Positions 23,053-32,003 are shown, numbered from the stretch's first letter. The stretch: 60,378 bases of DNA from Ruminococcus flavefaciens (GCA_902760805.1 CACWHY010000015.1:1-60378); one strand, 5' to 3'. Notes: generated by a model from the sequence alone, not told the origin. Numbers and translations: made by a program.

Positions 23053-24180
23053 TCAAAGTCTGCTGCGGAAATCCTCATATCCGAAGGTCCTGAGAGTTTC
23101 CATGGATCCGTCAGCTTTTTTCAGGAGGATATCCGGCAGAGGCATACCGTTGAAGGTATTGTTCTTGACCATAGAGTAAATGGCCATATCTCCGAAGATC
23201 AGGCGTTTTCCGGGAGCAAGCTCCTCATCGAAGGAATACTCACCGATGAAGTCACCTGACAGGCAGGTCTGCGAGCCAAGGCGGTAGGTGAACTTCTTCT
23301 CACCGGGGAGACCGGAGCCGAAAAGCGGCGGACGATAGGGCATTTCCAGCACATCCGGCATATGGCAGGCCGCAGACGTGTCAAGGATAGCCGTGGGGAT
23401 ATCGCACTGGATCAGGTCCAGCACCTCAGTGACCAGATACCCGGCGTTTAGAGCGATAGCCTCGCCGGGCTCAAGATATACAGTCAGGCCGTATTTTTCC
23501 TGCAAGTGAGAGATGCATCTTTCAAGACGAGGGATGTCGTAGTCATCACGGGTGATGTGGTGTCCTCCGCCCAGGTTGATCCACTTCATTTTTGCCAGAA
23601 CATCGCCGAATTTCTCCTCCACAGCAGCAAGAGTTTTCTCCAGGTCGTCGGAATCCTGCTCACATAGCGTGTGGAAGTGCAGACCGGTCACGCCCTCCAG
23701 CTTATCTCTGCGGAAGTCCGCTAAACGAATGCCCAGCCTAGACTTAGGGGAGCAGGGATCATAGATCTCATGTCCCTCCTGAGTGGAGAGCTCTGGGTTT
23801 ATGCGAAGTCCTATCTCACGGCCGGCAGCCAGGGCTTTCTCCCGAAATTTATCCAGCTGAGAGAAGGAATTGAAAATGATATGGCCGCAGCAGCCAAGGA
23901 TCTCATCGAATTCGCTTTCACGGTAAGCGGAAGAGAAAACGTGATTTTCCTTGCCCATTTCCTCAGCTCCAAGCCTCGCCTCGAAAAGTCCGCTGCAAGC
24001 TGTTCCGCTGAGAAACTGTCCGATGAGAGGGTAAAGGTGATAGCAGGAGAAGGCCTTTTGCGCCAGGAGTATCCTGGCGCCTGTCCGCTGCTGAACGCCA
24101 TTCAAAATAGTCAAATTTTTGATCAGCTTTTCCTCGTCTATGATATAGCATGGAGTCTTGATCTTAGTAGTATCGAACAA
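23053..24180 (-). CDS. nspC: Carboxynorspermidine/carboxyspermidine decarboxylase
   Basis: About 375 residues. I place the start at a TTG (24180) because AGAGGTG lies 8 nt upstream; a GTG three codons earlier overlaps that SD. A PLP-dependent alanine-racemase-fold decarboxylase with 'LLAQKAFSCYHLYPLI' (PLP Lys), 'GLHFHTLCEQ', 'WINLGGGHHITR' and 'YLEPGEAIALNAGYL'. It removes CO2 from carboxyspermidine or carboxynorspermidine to give spermidine or norspermidine. Its partner synthase lies 1.3 kb away on the same strand, separated by an inverted diguanylate cyclase gene. Confidence 0.9.
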   Translation of the reverse strand: MFDTTKIKTPCYIIDEEKLIKNLTILNGVQQRTGARILLAQKAFSCYHLYPLIGQFLSGTACSGLFEARLGAEEMGKENHVFSSAYRESEFDEILGCCGHIIFNSFSQLDKFREKALAAGREIGLRINPELSTQEGHEIYDPCSPKSRLGIRLADFRRDKLEGVTGLHFHTLCEQDSDDLEKTLAAVEEKFGDVLAKMKWINLGGGHHITRDDYDIPRLERCISHLQEKYGLTVYLEPGEAIALNAGYLVTEVLDLIQCDIPTAILDTSAACHMPDVLEMPYRPPLFGSGLPGEKKFTYRLGSQTCLSGDFIGEYSFDEELAPGKRLIFGDMAIYSMVKNNTFNGMPLPDILLKKADGSMETLRTFGYEDFRSRL

Positions 24181-24230
24181 AATCAGCACCTCTTTGCGTA
24201 AAAATTCTTATAAATTTACAAAATAAATCA

Positions 24231-24259
24231 TTGCAAAATTTACGTTAACGTGGTAGAAT
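24231..24259 (+). promoter_or_regulatory. Promoter of the diguanylate cyclase gene, with palindrome in the spacer
   Basis: TTGCAA (24231-24236) and TAGAAT (24254-24259) with a 17-bp spacer that contains the perfect palindrome ACGTTAACGT (24242-24251). That palindrome is a possible operator in the region shared with nspC. Confidence 0.6.
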
Positions 24260-24296
24260 AAAATTGTATAAAAGTATACTCGACCGGAGGCCTTTT

Positions 24297-25424
24297 ATGA
24301 ATCTTCAGTCTATTTTTATGACCAACGGTGTCGGCTGCGTGATCCTAGTGATCCTGCTTATTTGCAGCCATATGGTCAGGCTGCGCCGGCAGGGCAGCGA
24401 TAAGCTGTTCACTTTGATGATAATGCTCACAGCAAGTGCCTGTGTGATCGAGCCCTTGACCTTCTATATGGACGGCAGGGCGCTTCCCTATGGCACGCTT
24501 CTGGTTGTTCTAGGAAACAGCTATCTATATATCATGAATGCTGTGGTCTCCTACTTGTGGCTGGTATATGTGGATTTGAGAATGTTCCAAAACAACCGCA
24601 GGATCAGGTCCCACTATGTGAAATACGCTATCCCTGCGCTGCTTGCTGTGATAGCGGTGATCCTGAATTTCAGGTTTCAGTTCCTTTTTTGTGTGGACGA
24701 TTATCAGCGCTATCATCGGCTGCCCCTTGGCTACGCTTATATTTCAATTACAGTGTTTTATCTTGTGGCAAGCCTTGTGGTGCGCAGGATCTATTACAAC
24801 AGATGCGGCCGAAACAGGTTTTTCCCGATATATATGTTCATTGCACCTATAGTTATCGGAGCAGCTGTCCAGGGCATTGCATACGGAGTCTCACTTGGCT
24901 GGTGCTCAGTTTCGCTGGGACTTGTAGGCCTATACATGAGTATCCAGAACGAGCTCTCCTACAGCGATCCCCTTACAAAGCTGTACAACCGCAATTATCT
25001 GGGACACATCATGAATGAGATCGTCCGCAAGAAGAATGGCTCCGGAGGCGTGATGATCGACCTTGACTACTTCAAGTCGATCAACGACAACTTCGGACAT
25101 ACCGTCGGAGATCAGGCTCTGGTGGACGCAGCCCAGCTCATCAAGAGCACTGTTCCCCCCAGCGCATTGACCGTCAGGTATGCCGGTGATGAATTCATCG
25201 TCATCGTCTATTCAGATGACGAGCGCCTTGTAAGAGAGATGATCGACCGTCTGCGAACAGCACTTGTGGATTTCAACGCCACAAGCCGCCGACAGTACAA
25301 GCTGAGCTTCTCCATAGGCTATGCAATGTATACTCCCGGAATGGACGCAGACCAGTTCCTCCACAAAATGGATACGGATATGTACGAGGAGAAGCGCCTC
25401 AAGCACAGCCGAGACAAAAACTGA
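24297..25424 (+). CDS. Membrane diguanylate cyclase (GGDEF)
   Basis: 375 residues from the ATG at 24297 (SD GGAGG, 6 nt upstream). The first roughly 215 residues form about seven membrane helices, a likely sensor. The GGDEF domain follows, with 'DPLTKLYNRNYL', 'MIDLDYFKSINDNFGH' and the active site A296-GDEF. Met-Asp metal and base-binding residues are intact. The inhibitory RxxD site is absent (Pro and Ala at those positions). It should make cyclic di-GMP. It is divergent from nspC; in Vibrio, polyamine sensing and c-di-GMP are linked, but a link here is inference. Confidence 0.88.
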   Translation: MNLQSIFMTNGVGCVILVILLICSHMVRLRRQGSDKLFTLMIMLTASACVIEPLTFYMDGRALPYGTLLVVLGNSYLYIMNAVVSYLWLVYVDLRMFQNNRRIRSHYVKYAIPALLAVIAVILNFRFQFLFCVDDYQRYHRLPLGYAYISITVFYLVASLVVRRIYYNRCGRNRFFPIYMFIAPIVIGAAVQGIAYGVSLGWCSVSLGLVGLYMSIQNELSYSDPLTKLYNRNYLGHIMNEIVRKKNGSGGVMIDLDYFKSINDNFGHTVGDQALVDAAQLIKSTVPPSALTVRYAGDEFIVIVYSDDERLVREMIDRLRTALVDFNATSRRQYKLSFSIGYAMYTPGMDADQFLHKMDTDMYEEKRLKHSRDKN

Positions 25425-25432
25425 ATACAGCA

Positions 25433-25457
25433 GGGCGGCCAGCCGGCCGCCCTTTTT
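25433..25457 (+). terminator. Terminator after the diguanylate cyclase gene
   Basis: Stem GGGCGGCC/GGCCGCCC with a 4-nt loop and five T, between convergent genes. Confidence 0.85.
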
Positions 25458-25460
25458 GCA

Positions 25461-26663
25461 TTAGTCCACCAGGACCGGATCGAAGTCCTCCTCCCAAGGC
25501 AGGCCCCACTTGTTGAGAGCCTCCATGAAGGGATCGGGATCAAATTCTTCGATGTTGTAAACGCCGGCCTTCTTCCAGGTGCCGGTCATGATCATCATAG
25601 CTCCGATCATAGCGGGAACGCCGGTGGTATATGAGATAGCCTGAGAGCCTACCTCCTTGTAGCACTCCTGATGATCGCAGATGTTGTACAGGTAGTAATT
25701 CTTGTCCTTGCCGTCCTTCTTTCCACGGAAGATACAGCCGATGTTGGTCTTGCCCACAGTTCTAGGGCCAAGTGAAGCTGGATCCGGGAGAACAGCCTTC
25801 AGGAACTGAAGGGGAACGATCTCCTTGCCCTCATACATAATTGGCTCGATAGAGGTCATGCCCACATTTTCCAGACACTTCAGGTGAGTCAGATAGCTCT
25901 GGCCGAAGGTCATGAAGAAGCGGATACGCTTGATGCCCTTGATGTTCAGAGCAAGGGACTCCAGCTCCTCATGGTGGAGCAGGTACATATCCTTCTGGCC
26001 AACGCCCTTGAAGTCGTACACACGCTTGATCTCCATGGGCTCAGTCTCCACCCACTTGCCGTCCTCGATGTAGCTGCCCTTAGCAGAGACCTCACGGATG
26101 TTGATCTCAGGGTTGAAGTTTGTGGCGAAGGGATAGCCGTGATCGCCGCCGTTGCAGTCGAGAATGTCGATGTAGTTGATCTCGTCGAACTCATGCTTCA
26201 TAGCGTAAGCGGAGAAAACTCCGGTAACACCGGGATCGAAGCCGCTTCCAAGGAGAGCAGTTATGCCGGCCTTCTCGAAGCGCTCACGGTAAGCCCACTG
26301 CCATTTGTACTCGAACTTAGCTGTGTCCAGGGGCTCATAGTTAGCGGTATCGACGTAGTGTGTTTTTGTAGCCAGACAAGCGTCCATGATCGTCAGATCC
26401 TGATAGGGAAGCGCGAGATTGAGCACAACATCGGGCTTGTAGCTTTCGATGAGAGCGATGAGCTCGTCCACATTGTCGGCATTGACCTGAGCGGTCTCGA
26501 TGACAGTTTTTGTGATAGGCTGGAGCTTTTCCTTGAGTGCGTCGCACTTAGACTTAGTGCGGCTTGCGATCATGATCCCTTCAAAGACCTCGCTGTTCTG
26601 ACAGCACTTGTGGATAGCAACGGAAGCAACTCCTCCGCAGCCGATTATCATACATTTTCCCAT
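25461..26663 (-). CDS. Carboxynorspermidine/carboxyspermidine synthase (dehydrogenase)
   Basis: 400 residues of the saccharopine-dehydrogenase-like family. The Rossmann motif is 'IIGCGGVASVAIHKC', followed by 'ASRTKSKCDAL', 'YVDTANYEP', 'GSGFDPGVTGVFSAYA' and 'ILDCNGGDHGYPFATNFNPEINIRE' (in part), which are typical of CASDH rather than lysine-pathway enzymes. It joins aspartate semialdehyde to putrescine (or diaminopropane) with NADPH. Its product is the substrate of NspC. It is the last gene of the speD operon, 23 bp after the DUF3592 gene. Confidence 0.9.
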   Translation of the reverse strand: MGKCMIIGCGGVASVAIHKCCQNSEVFEGIMIASRTKSKCDALKEKLQPITKTVIETAQVNADNVDELIALIESYKPDVVLNLALPYQDLTIMDACLATKTHYVDTANYEPLDTAKFEYKWQWAYRERFEKAGITALLGSGFDPGVTGVFSAYAMKHEFDEINYIDILDCNGGDHGYPFATNFNPEINIREVSAKGSYIEDGKWVETEPMEIKRVYDFKGVGQKDMYLLHHEELESLALNIKGIKRIRFFMTFGQSYLTHLKCLENVGMTSIEPIMYEGKEIVPLQFLKAVLPDPASLGPRTVGKTNIGCIFRGKKDGKDKNYYLYNICDHQECYKEVGSQAISYTTGVPAMIGAMMIMTGTWKKAGVYNIEEFDPDPFMEALNKWGLPWEEDFDPVLVD

Positions 26664-26686
26664 TTCTGGTTCCTCCTTGTAAAATA

Positions 26687-27157
26687 TTAGTAGCCTCTGA
26701 TCAACTCAAAGATCTTGTCGATAAGAGGGATCCTTATGCCAAAAATAATGAAGTACAGCAGACCTGCAGCTACAGCGATACAAACAGGTATAGAGAGCAG
26801 ATAGCCCTTGCGCTGCTTTTTTATCTCGTCCACAGGGACGAATGTGCCCTTTTCCGGGTCAGCCAGTATGTCGTATTCGGTATCGGCAGAAAACTTCTCA
26901 GATATGTCTTTTTCATTGTAGGTGAGGAGCTCATCGCTTTCTCCCTGAACACTGCTGCCGTCGATGATGTAGGTCATCTGAACACGGATCCCGCTGTCCT
27001 TTTTGATCGCAGGCGGATCTATGAGCCTTCCTTTAGCGGGGACGCCCTTTCGCTGGTATTTTCCCAGCTTTATGAGAGACTTTATACTGAAGAACACATA
27101 CCATATCGAGCCCAGTATAAAGAATATCATTGAAAGTGAAACGAACGAAAATCTCAT
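26687..27157 (-). CDS. DUF3592-type membrane protein 1
   Basis: 156 residues with a membrane helix at each end and a beta-rich extracytoplasmic middle ('VQMTYIIDGSSVQGESDELLTYNEKD', 'ADTEYDILADPEKGTFVP'), the DUF3592 pattern. Function is unknown. Good SD (AAGGAGG). Together with its neighbour it forms a divergent duplicate pair inside the polyamine operon. Confidence 0.72.
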   Translation of the reverse strand: MRFSFVSLSMIFFILGSIWYVFFSIKSLIKLGKYQRKGVPAKGRLIDPPAIKKDSGIRVQMTYIIDGSSVQGESDELLTYNEKDISEKFSADTEYDILADPEKGTFVPVDEIKKQRKGYLLSIPVCIAVAAGLLYFIIFGIRIPLIDKIFELIRGY

Positions 27158-27175
27158 ATATGTAGGCCTCCTTTA

Positions 27176-27655
27176 TCACGGATCTTCCGAGATCTCATCA
27201 TCATCATCATCACTGAGACCGTTTTTCCGAGCGAAGAATTTTACGATCAGCGGATAGATGATACCGAAGCCGATCAATAACCAGCCTGCACCAGTAAATA
27301 CCCACTCAAACAGCTTGAAAGACTTATCGCCCTTTACAAAAAACTTAGTTGGATCTTTTGATGAAATGAGCAGTTCTGCGGTATCTCCTACATTGAAAGA
27401 AGCCGGATATGAGCCCACAGAGTACCGTGCACTGTAGACATTTCCGTCGTATTCAAACTGAAATATCGGGTAGTAGTTTTGACTGCCATCTGTGTACTCC
27501 AACTGGTTATCTATTACAGTGCCGGTGGTGGAGACATCGCAGTCATTCATGAGTTTTTCGTGGTTGCTGGTGATCTTATGTCCGGCGAATACAAAAACAG
27601 CACCGAATAGAATGAATGCGATGTTGATCAGCAAAGAAATACCGGTTTTTCTCAT
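27176..27655 (-). CDS. DUF3592-type membrane protein 2
   Basis: 159 residues: N-terminal helix, a beta domain with 'QLEYTDGSQNYYPIFQFEYDGNVYSARY' (in part) and 'DTAELLISSKDP', a second helix, then an acidic tail (DDDDDEISED). It has the same layout as the downstream protein. The start overlaps the agmatinase stop by 4 nt, so it is coupled to polyamine synthesis. Function is unknown. Confidence 0.72.
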   Translation of the reverse strand: MRKTGISLLINIAFILFGAVFVFAGHKITSNHEKLMNDCDVSTTGTVIDNQLEYTDGSQNYYPIFQFEYDGNVYSARYSVGSYPASFNVGDTAELLISSKDPTKFFVKGDKSFKLFEWVFTGAGWLLIGFGIIYPLIVKFFARKNGLSDDDDDEISEDP

Positions 27656-28503
27656 GACAGCGCCAACAGCATTTCTCTGATGATCATGCAGGCAACAGCT
27701 GTGGAAACTCCGCTCTGATCGTAAACAGGCGAGAGTTCGTTGACGTCACAGCCCACGATATTCAGCCTGCTGCAAACCAGAGTAAGAGCTCGCCGAAGCT
27801 CATCGAAGGAAACTCCACCAGCCTCAGGAGTGCCGGTCCCCGGGAAGATAGAGGGGTCCAGAACGTCCAGATCCACGGTAAGATAGACGTTTTTGCCCTT
27901 GAGCTTTTCCACAGTTTCTTCAAGACCGTCAAAATTGAACTTGTGCATCTCAGTGTGCTCATCTGCGAAGCGGAATTCGTCACGGTCGCCGCTGCGTATG
28001 CCGAACTGGAAGATATGGCCGTCGCCGACGTGCTCATAGCAGCGCCGCAGAACGCAGGCGTGGCTGAGCTGCTGCCCCAGATACTCGTCACGAAGGTCAG
28101 CGTGGGCGTCAAAATGCACGATGTACAGGTCATCGTATCTGTCCTTAACTGCCATTACAGAGCCCAAAGTAACAAGGTGCTCGCCGCCTATCATGAAGGG
28201 CAGCTTTCCGTCGCTGAGGATCAGATCTGAGCGCATAGCGATGTCAGCGATAGCCCGTGTAGTGCTTCCGAATGGCAGCTCAATGTCTCCGCTGTCTAAG
28301 TATGAGTAGTCCAGCATATCCTTGTCCTGATAGGGACTGTAGGTCTCGATGCCGAAGCTCTCGTTCCTTATTGCAGAGGGAGCAAATCTTGTCCCCGGGC
28401 GGAAGCTGGTAGTACCGTCGAATCCGGCGCCGAAAAGCACGATCTTAGCCTGATCGTACTCACTGTCGCAGGCGATAAAGGTGGAAATATTCTTATTCAA
28501 CAT
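27652..28503 (-). CDS. speB: Agmatinase
   Basis: 283 residues from the ATG at 28503 (SD GAGGAG, 10 nt upstream); the longer frame lies inside speE. A ureohydrolase with the dimanganese ligands 'GGEHLVTLG', 'VHFDAHADLRDEY' and 'LTVDLDVLDPSIFPGTGTPE'. It hydrolyses agmatine to putrescine and urea. Together with the neighbouring decarboxylase it gives arginine to agmatine to putrescine. It overlaps speE by 11 nt. Confidence 0.9.
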   Translation of the reverse strand: MLNKNISTFIACDSEYDQAKIVLFGAGFDGTTSFRPGTRFAPSAIRNESFGIETYSPYQDKDMLDYSYLDSGDIELPFGSTTRAIADIAMRSDLILSDGKLPFMIGGEHLVTLGSVMAVKDRYDDLYIVHFDAHADLRDEYLGQQLSHACVLRRCYEHVGDGHIFQFGIRSGDRDEFRFADEHTEMHKFNFDGLEETVEKLKGKNVYLTVDLDVLDPSIFPGTGTPEAGGVSFDELRRALTLVCSRLNIVGCDVNELSPVYDQSGVSTAVACMIIREMLLALS

Positions 28504-29344
28504 CTCTGAGCATCTCCTCAACGTAATTTGGCAGGGCGAAAGCGCCGCAGTGGAGCTGTGTGTTGTAGTATTTTGTCTCAAGACCGAGCATACTCCACTT
28601 AGTAGCGTTGTAGTCTCTTACCGGGTGATATTTTTTCGAGGCAAAGCCGAAAAGCCAGTGACCCGAGGGATATGTAGGGATATGAGCCTGATAAACTCTG
28701 CTGATGGGGAAGCTCTCCACGATCCTCTTGTGGGAGCGCTGCATAGCGGCGGCGTCTTCGTCATAAAAGGGGCTCTCGTGCTGGTTGACCATGATACCGT
28801 CCTCACGGAGTGCCTTGAAGCAGCTTCCGTAGAACTCCTTGGTGAAAAGTCCCTCGCCGGGGCCGAATGGGTCCGTGGAGTCCACGATGATCACATCGTA
28901 TTTGTTCTCGCAGCTCCTAATGAACTTCACACCGTCCTCATAGTGGATATGGACCCTCTCGTCGTCGAGGCGGCAGGCAGTAGTCGGCAGGAACTTCTTG
29001 CTGACCTCCACCACCAGCTCATCTATCTCCACAAGATCTATAGACCGAACTGAATTATAGCGAGTGAGCTCACGGATAACACCGCCGTCGCCGGCACCGA
29101 TCACAAGGATATCCTTCGGGTCTGGGTGAACAGCCATAGGAACGTGAGTGATCATCTCATGATAGATGAACTCGTCCTTCTCAGTGAGCATCATATAGCC
29201 GTCCAGAGTGAGGAAACGTCCGAATTCCTTTGATGCGAACACATCTATCCGCTGGAATTCGCTGTTTCCGCTGTAAAGCTGTCTGTCCACTTTTATGGAG
29301 AATTTAACGTTTGGAGTATGTCTCTCAGTAAACCATAATTCCAT
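28493..29344 (-). CDS. speE: Spermidine synthase
   Basis: 283 residues, typical length. It transfers aminopropyl from decarboxylated SAM to putrescine. Motifs are 'YHEMITHVPMAVHPDPKDILVIGAGDGG' (in part), 'DLVEIDELVVEVSKKFLP' and 'DVIIVDSTDPFGPGEGLF', the last holding the catalytic Asp. SD GGAGG before ATG 29344. It sits between the decarboxylase and agmatinase genes. Confidence 0.95.
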   Translation of the reverse strand: MELWFTERHTPNVKFSIKVDRQLYSGNSEFQRIDVFASKEFGRFLTLDGYMMLTEKDEFIYHEMITHVPMAVHPDPKDILVIGAGDGGVIRELTRYNSVRSIDLVEIDELVVEVSKKFLPTTACRLDDERVHIHYEDGVKFIRSCENKYDVIIVDSTDPFGPGEGLFTKEFYGSCFKALREDGIMVNQHESPFYDEDAAAMQRSHKRIVESFPISRVYQAHIPTYPSGHWLFGFASKKYHPVRDYNATKWSMLGLETKYYNTQLHCGAFALPNYVEEMLRDVE

Positions 29345-29358
29345 AATTTCCTCCTGTC

Positions 29359-30813
29359 TCAGCTGAGCTTCATTACGTTCAGCCGCTCTATATTAAGGTC
29401 CTCAGTGCCGGTCATCTGGCAGCCCTTCTCCTTTGCATAGCGGATATACTCAATGATCTCAGGAGTTATGAGCTCGCCGGGGGAGAGTATAGGAATGCCC
29501 GGGGGATAGCACATGACCGACTCTGTGCAGACTCTGCCAATGCTCTCCTCCAGCGGGAGAGACTCCTTCTGAGCATAGAAGGCCTTTCGTGGAGCTTCTG
29601 CAACAACAGGGTTGATGTACTCTTGAGTGAGGAGCCCGGCGCCTTCCTTTCCGAAGCGGCGTTTTATCTCGGAAAGAGCGCTGATGAGCCGCTCAATGTC
29701 ACGCTTGCGGTCGCCCACGGAGATGTAGGCCAGGATATTTCCGATGTCGCCAAACTCTATCTGTATGTCGTATTCATCTCTCAGCAGGTCGTAGACCTCA
29801 ATGCCGGCCAGTCCCACAGGCAGCGTGAACACCGAGAGCTTTGACACGTCGAAATCGTAGATGCTGTCGCCGTTTATGAGCTCCTTGGAGTAAGCGTAGT
29901 ATCCGCCGATACTGTTGATCTCGCTGCGAGCATACTCCGCCATAGCAACAGCCTCTGCGAAGATCTCTTTTCCGCTGAGAGCAAGCCTTTTCCTGGAAAT
30001 ATCCAGGCTGGACAGCAGCAGATAGGAGGCGCTGGTGGTCTGGGTCAGGTTGACGATCTGTCTCATATAGTCGGAGTTCACGTTCTTTCCCATGAGCAGG
30101 AATGAGCTCTGAGTGAGGCTGCCTCCTGACTTGTGCATACTGACGCTGGCGCAGTCCGCACCGGCCGCCATAGCAGTGATGGGGAAGTTGTCGCCGAAGT
30201 AGAAGTGAGTACCGTGAGCCTCGTCCACCAGCACCAGCATACCGTGCTCATGGGCAAGCTCAGTGATCCTTTTCAGGTCGGAGCATATACCGTAGTAGGT
30301 AGGGTTGTTGACCATTATGGCCTTAGCGTCAGGGTTGGCTTTGATAGCCTCCTCCACCTGAGAAACGCTCATTCCCAGGGCGATGCCGAGCTGATGATTG
30401 ACATCGGGATCCACATAGACCGGGACAGCACCCGTTAAGATCAGGGCGTTGATAGCACTGCGGTGGACGTTTCTTGGCATGATGATCTTTTCGCCCTCCT
30501 TGCAGGCGTACATGATCATGCTCTGAACAGCTGAGGTAGTACCTCCCACCATGAAGAAAACGTTAGCCGCACCGAAGGCCTGAGCCGCAAGGTCCTCAGC
30601 GTCCCTGATAACAGACACCGGGTGGCACAGGTTATCCAGAGGCTTCATGGAGTTCACATCTGCGTTCATGCAGTCCTCACCGAGAAATTCAGTCAGCTCC
30701 ATATTTCCACGCCCACGCTTGTGTCCCGGCACGTCGAAGGGGACCACTCTCATTCGCCGCAGCCGGCGGAGAGCCTCATAAATGGGTGCATTAACTTGGG
30801 AGAGCTCAGCCAT
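29359..30813 (-). CDS. speA: Arginine/lysine/ornithine decarboxylase (aminotransferase fold)
   Basis: 484 residues, the length of the Bacillus SpeA type. PLP-binding elements are '[10 protein letters not shown]', '[11 protein letters not shown]', '[12 protein letters not shown]' and '[13 protein letters not shown]', with the Schiff-base Lys at about residue 228. The exact substrate cannot be read from the sequence. The downstream agmatinase argues for arginine, giving agmatine. It overlaps the speD stop by 8 nt. Confidence 0.9.
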   Translation of the reverse strand: MAELSQVNAPIYEALRRLRRMRVVPFDVPGHKRGRGNMELTEFLGEDCMNADVNSMKPLDNLCHPVSVIRDAEDLAAQAFGAANVFFMVGGTTSAVQSMIMYACKEGEKIIMPRNVHRSAINALILTGAVPVYVDPDVNHQLGIALGMSVSQVEEAIKANPDAKAIMVNNPTYYGICSDLKRITELAHEHGMLVLVDEAHGTHFYFGDNFPITAMAAGADCASVSMHKSGGSLTQSSFLLMGKNVNSDYMRQIVNLTQTTSASYLLLSSLDISRKRLALSGKEIFAEAVAMAEYARSEINSIGGYYAYSKELINGDSIYDFDVSKLSVFTLPVGLAGIEVYDLLRDEYDIQIEFGDIGNILAYISVGDRKRDIERLISALSEIKRRFGKEGAGLLTQEYINPVVAEAPRKAFYAQKESLPLEESIGRVCTESVMCYPPGIPILSPGELITPEIIEYIRYAKEKGCQMTGTEDLNIERLNVMKLS

Positions 30814-31576
30814 TTCCGAACACGTTCCTTCCGCTGAAAATTTCGATCATCTCACGCTGCAAAGCGTTCGTTATGTCAAGGCGGCTTCGTGGAGACAGCT
30901 CCCTGACATCGGTGTTGAACAGGTAGTTTTGCAGCTCGATCTCTTTGATGAGCATTTTTGTGTGGAACATATTAGCCTGATAAACGTTTATGTCCACAGC
31001 GTCGTATTTATCGAGAATCTTGTCGTCGATGTAGTTCTGGATAGAGGTTATGTCATGGTCGATGAAGAGCTTTTCGCCGTCAAGATTTCTGGTGAAGCCT
31101 CTTACACGGTAGTCCATAGTGATAATGTCGGAATCGAAGCTTCCGATGAGGTAATCCAGGGCAGTAAGAGGAGTGATCTTGCCGCAGGTGGCAACGTCTA
31201 TATCCACACGGAAGGTAGCTATGCTGGTATCCGGGTGGTATTCCGGGTAAGTGTGAACAGTTACATGGCTCTTGTCAAGATGAGCAACTGTTTCGGTACC
31301 GCCGGCAGGGACCATAGTGTCGTCGGCGATAAGGAAGGTAGCAGAAGCGCCCTGAGGCTCGTAATCCTGCCTTGACATACTCAGCACCTGAGCGCCTATC
31401 ATCTCAGTTAGGTGGTACATTATGTCAGTGATACGCTCTGAGTTGTACACCTCATCAACATAAGCGATGTAGTCCAGCTGCGCCTTTGGGGTCTTGGCAT
31501 AACAGACGTCGTAGATGTTGAAGCTGAGTGATTTTGTCAGATTATTGAAGCCATATAGCTTGAGCTTATTTTCCAT
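30806..31576 (-). CDS. speD: S-adenosylmethionine decarboxylase proenzyme
   Basis: 256 residues from the ATG at 31576 (SD GAGGTG, 8 nt upstream; upstream frame rejected). The long, Escherichia-type proenzyme. Self-cleavage should occur between Lys102 and Ser103 in '[14 protein letters not shown]', leaving a pyruvoyl group on the new N-terminal Ser. It makes decarboxylated SAM for SpeE. It is first in the polyamine operon and is preceded by a long structured leader ending in a terminator. Confidence 0.94.
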   Translation of the reverse strand: MENKLKLYGFNNLTKSLSFNIYDVCYAKTPKAQLDYIAYVDEVYNSERITDIMYHLTEMIGAQVLSMSRQDYEPQGASATFLIADDTMVPAGGTETVAHLDKSHVTVHTYPEYHPDTSIATFRVDIDVATCGKITPLTALDYLIGSFDSDIITMDYRVRGFTRNLDGEKLFIDHDITSIQNYIDDKILDKYDAVDINVYQANMFHTKMLIKEIELQNYLFNTDVRELSPRSRLDITNALQREMIEIFSGRNVFGNG

Positions 31577-31903
31577 AAAACACACCTCAAAATAAAAAAG
31601 CACATACTGGCAATATCAGCCTGTATGTGCGTAAGTTCCATTGACCGGGCGCAGAAACTTCCTCGGGTTTCAGAGTCTATAAAGCTAAGATACCTTTTAC
31701 TACTCTTATTGACCTTTCACAAGCTGGGTTAGACCTTCCAAAAACTTATAAAATGTTATCGACCATTTGGTCGAATCAATAAGGCAACAGAAGTTGCCAG
31801 CCGCATGAGCGGCGATCGGCATTTGACCCGGCTGTCCGTATGGCCTTTCCTCCGGTGGAGTGGTCAAAAATCTTGCTCTGAAACCGAAGCTTCTTTTGCA
31901 ATT
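31577..31903 (-). ncRNA. Structured leader RNA upstream of speD (candidate riboswitch)
   Basis: About 325 nt between the promoter and the speD ATG, without a convincing ORF. A 10-bp closing stem pairs 31876-31885 with 31666-31675 (GGTTTCAGAG/CTCTGAAACC). Inside it lie a 7-bp helix TTTGACC/GGTCAAA (31822-31828, 31862-31868) and hairpins CTCC/GGAG (31850-31860), GCCGC/GCGGC (31800-31813), GGCAAC/GTTGCC (31783-31798) and TCGACC/GGTCGA (31759-31774). A stem AAGTTCC/GAAACTT (31633-31660) and a terminator (31591-31630) follow just before the SD. I cannot match it to a riboswitch class I know. A ligand such as SAM or a polyamine is inference. Confidence 0.6.
31591..31630 (-). terminator. Attenuator terminator in the speD leader
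   Basis: Stem GCACATAC/GTATGTGC (31600-31607 and 31623-31630) followed on the minus strand by a U-rich run, placed only a few bases before the speD SD. Confidence 0.8.
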
Positions 31904-31909
31904 TAATCT

Positions 31910-31938
31910 ATTTTATCACTTTTTGAGTATTTTGTCAA
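31910..31938 (-). promoter_or_regulatory. Promoter of the speD polyamine operon
   Basis: On the minus strand, TTGACA (31938-31933) and TAAAAT (31915-31910) have a 17-bp spacer. Confidence 0.75.
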
Positions 31939-31974
31939 TAGAAATTTTGAAATTGTTCTGCAAACTCCCATGTA

Positions 31975-32003
31975 TTGACCTTGCAGTAAAAAAGTAATAT
32001 AAT
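31975..32003 (+). promoter_or_regulatory. Promoter of the ECF sigma operon
   Basis: TTGACC (31975-31980) and TATAAT (31998-32003) with a 17-bp spacer. It looks like a housekeeping promoter, not an ECF-type site. Confidence 0.72.

Noticed and set aside
31577-31903. RNase P, tmRNA, SAM-I or T-box identity for the speD leader
   Set aside because: The purine-rich GGAGGAAAGGCC stretch recalls RNase P or SAM-I, but the other conserved blocks are missing and the order does not fit.
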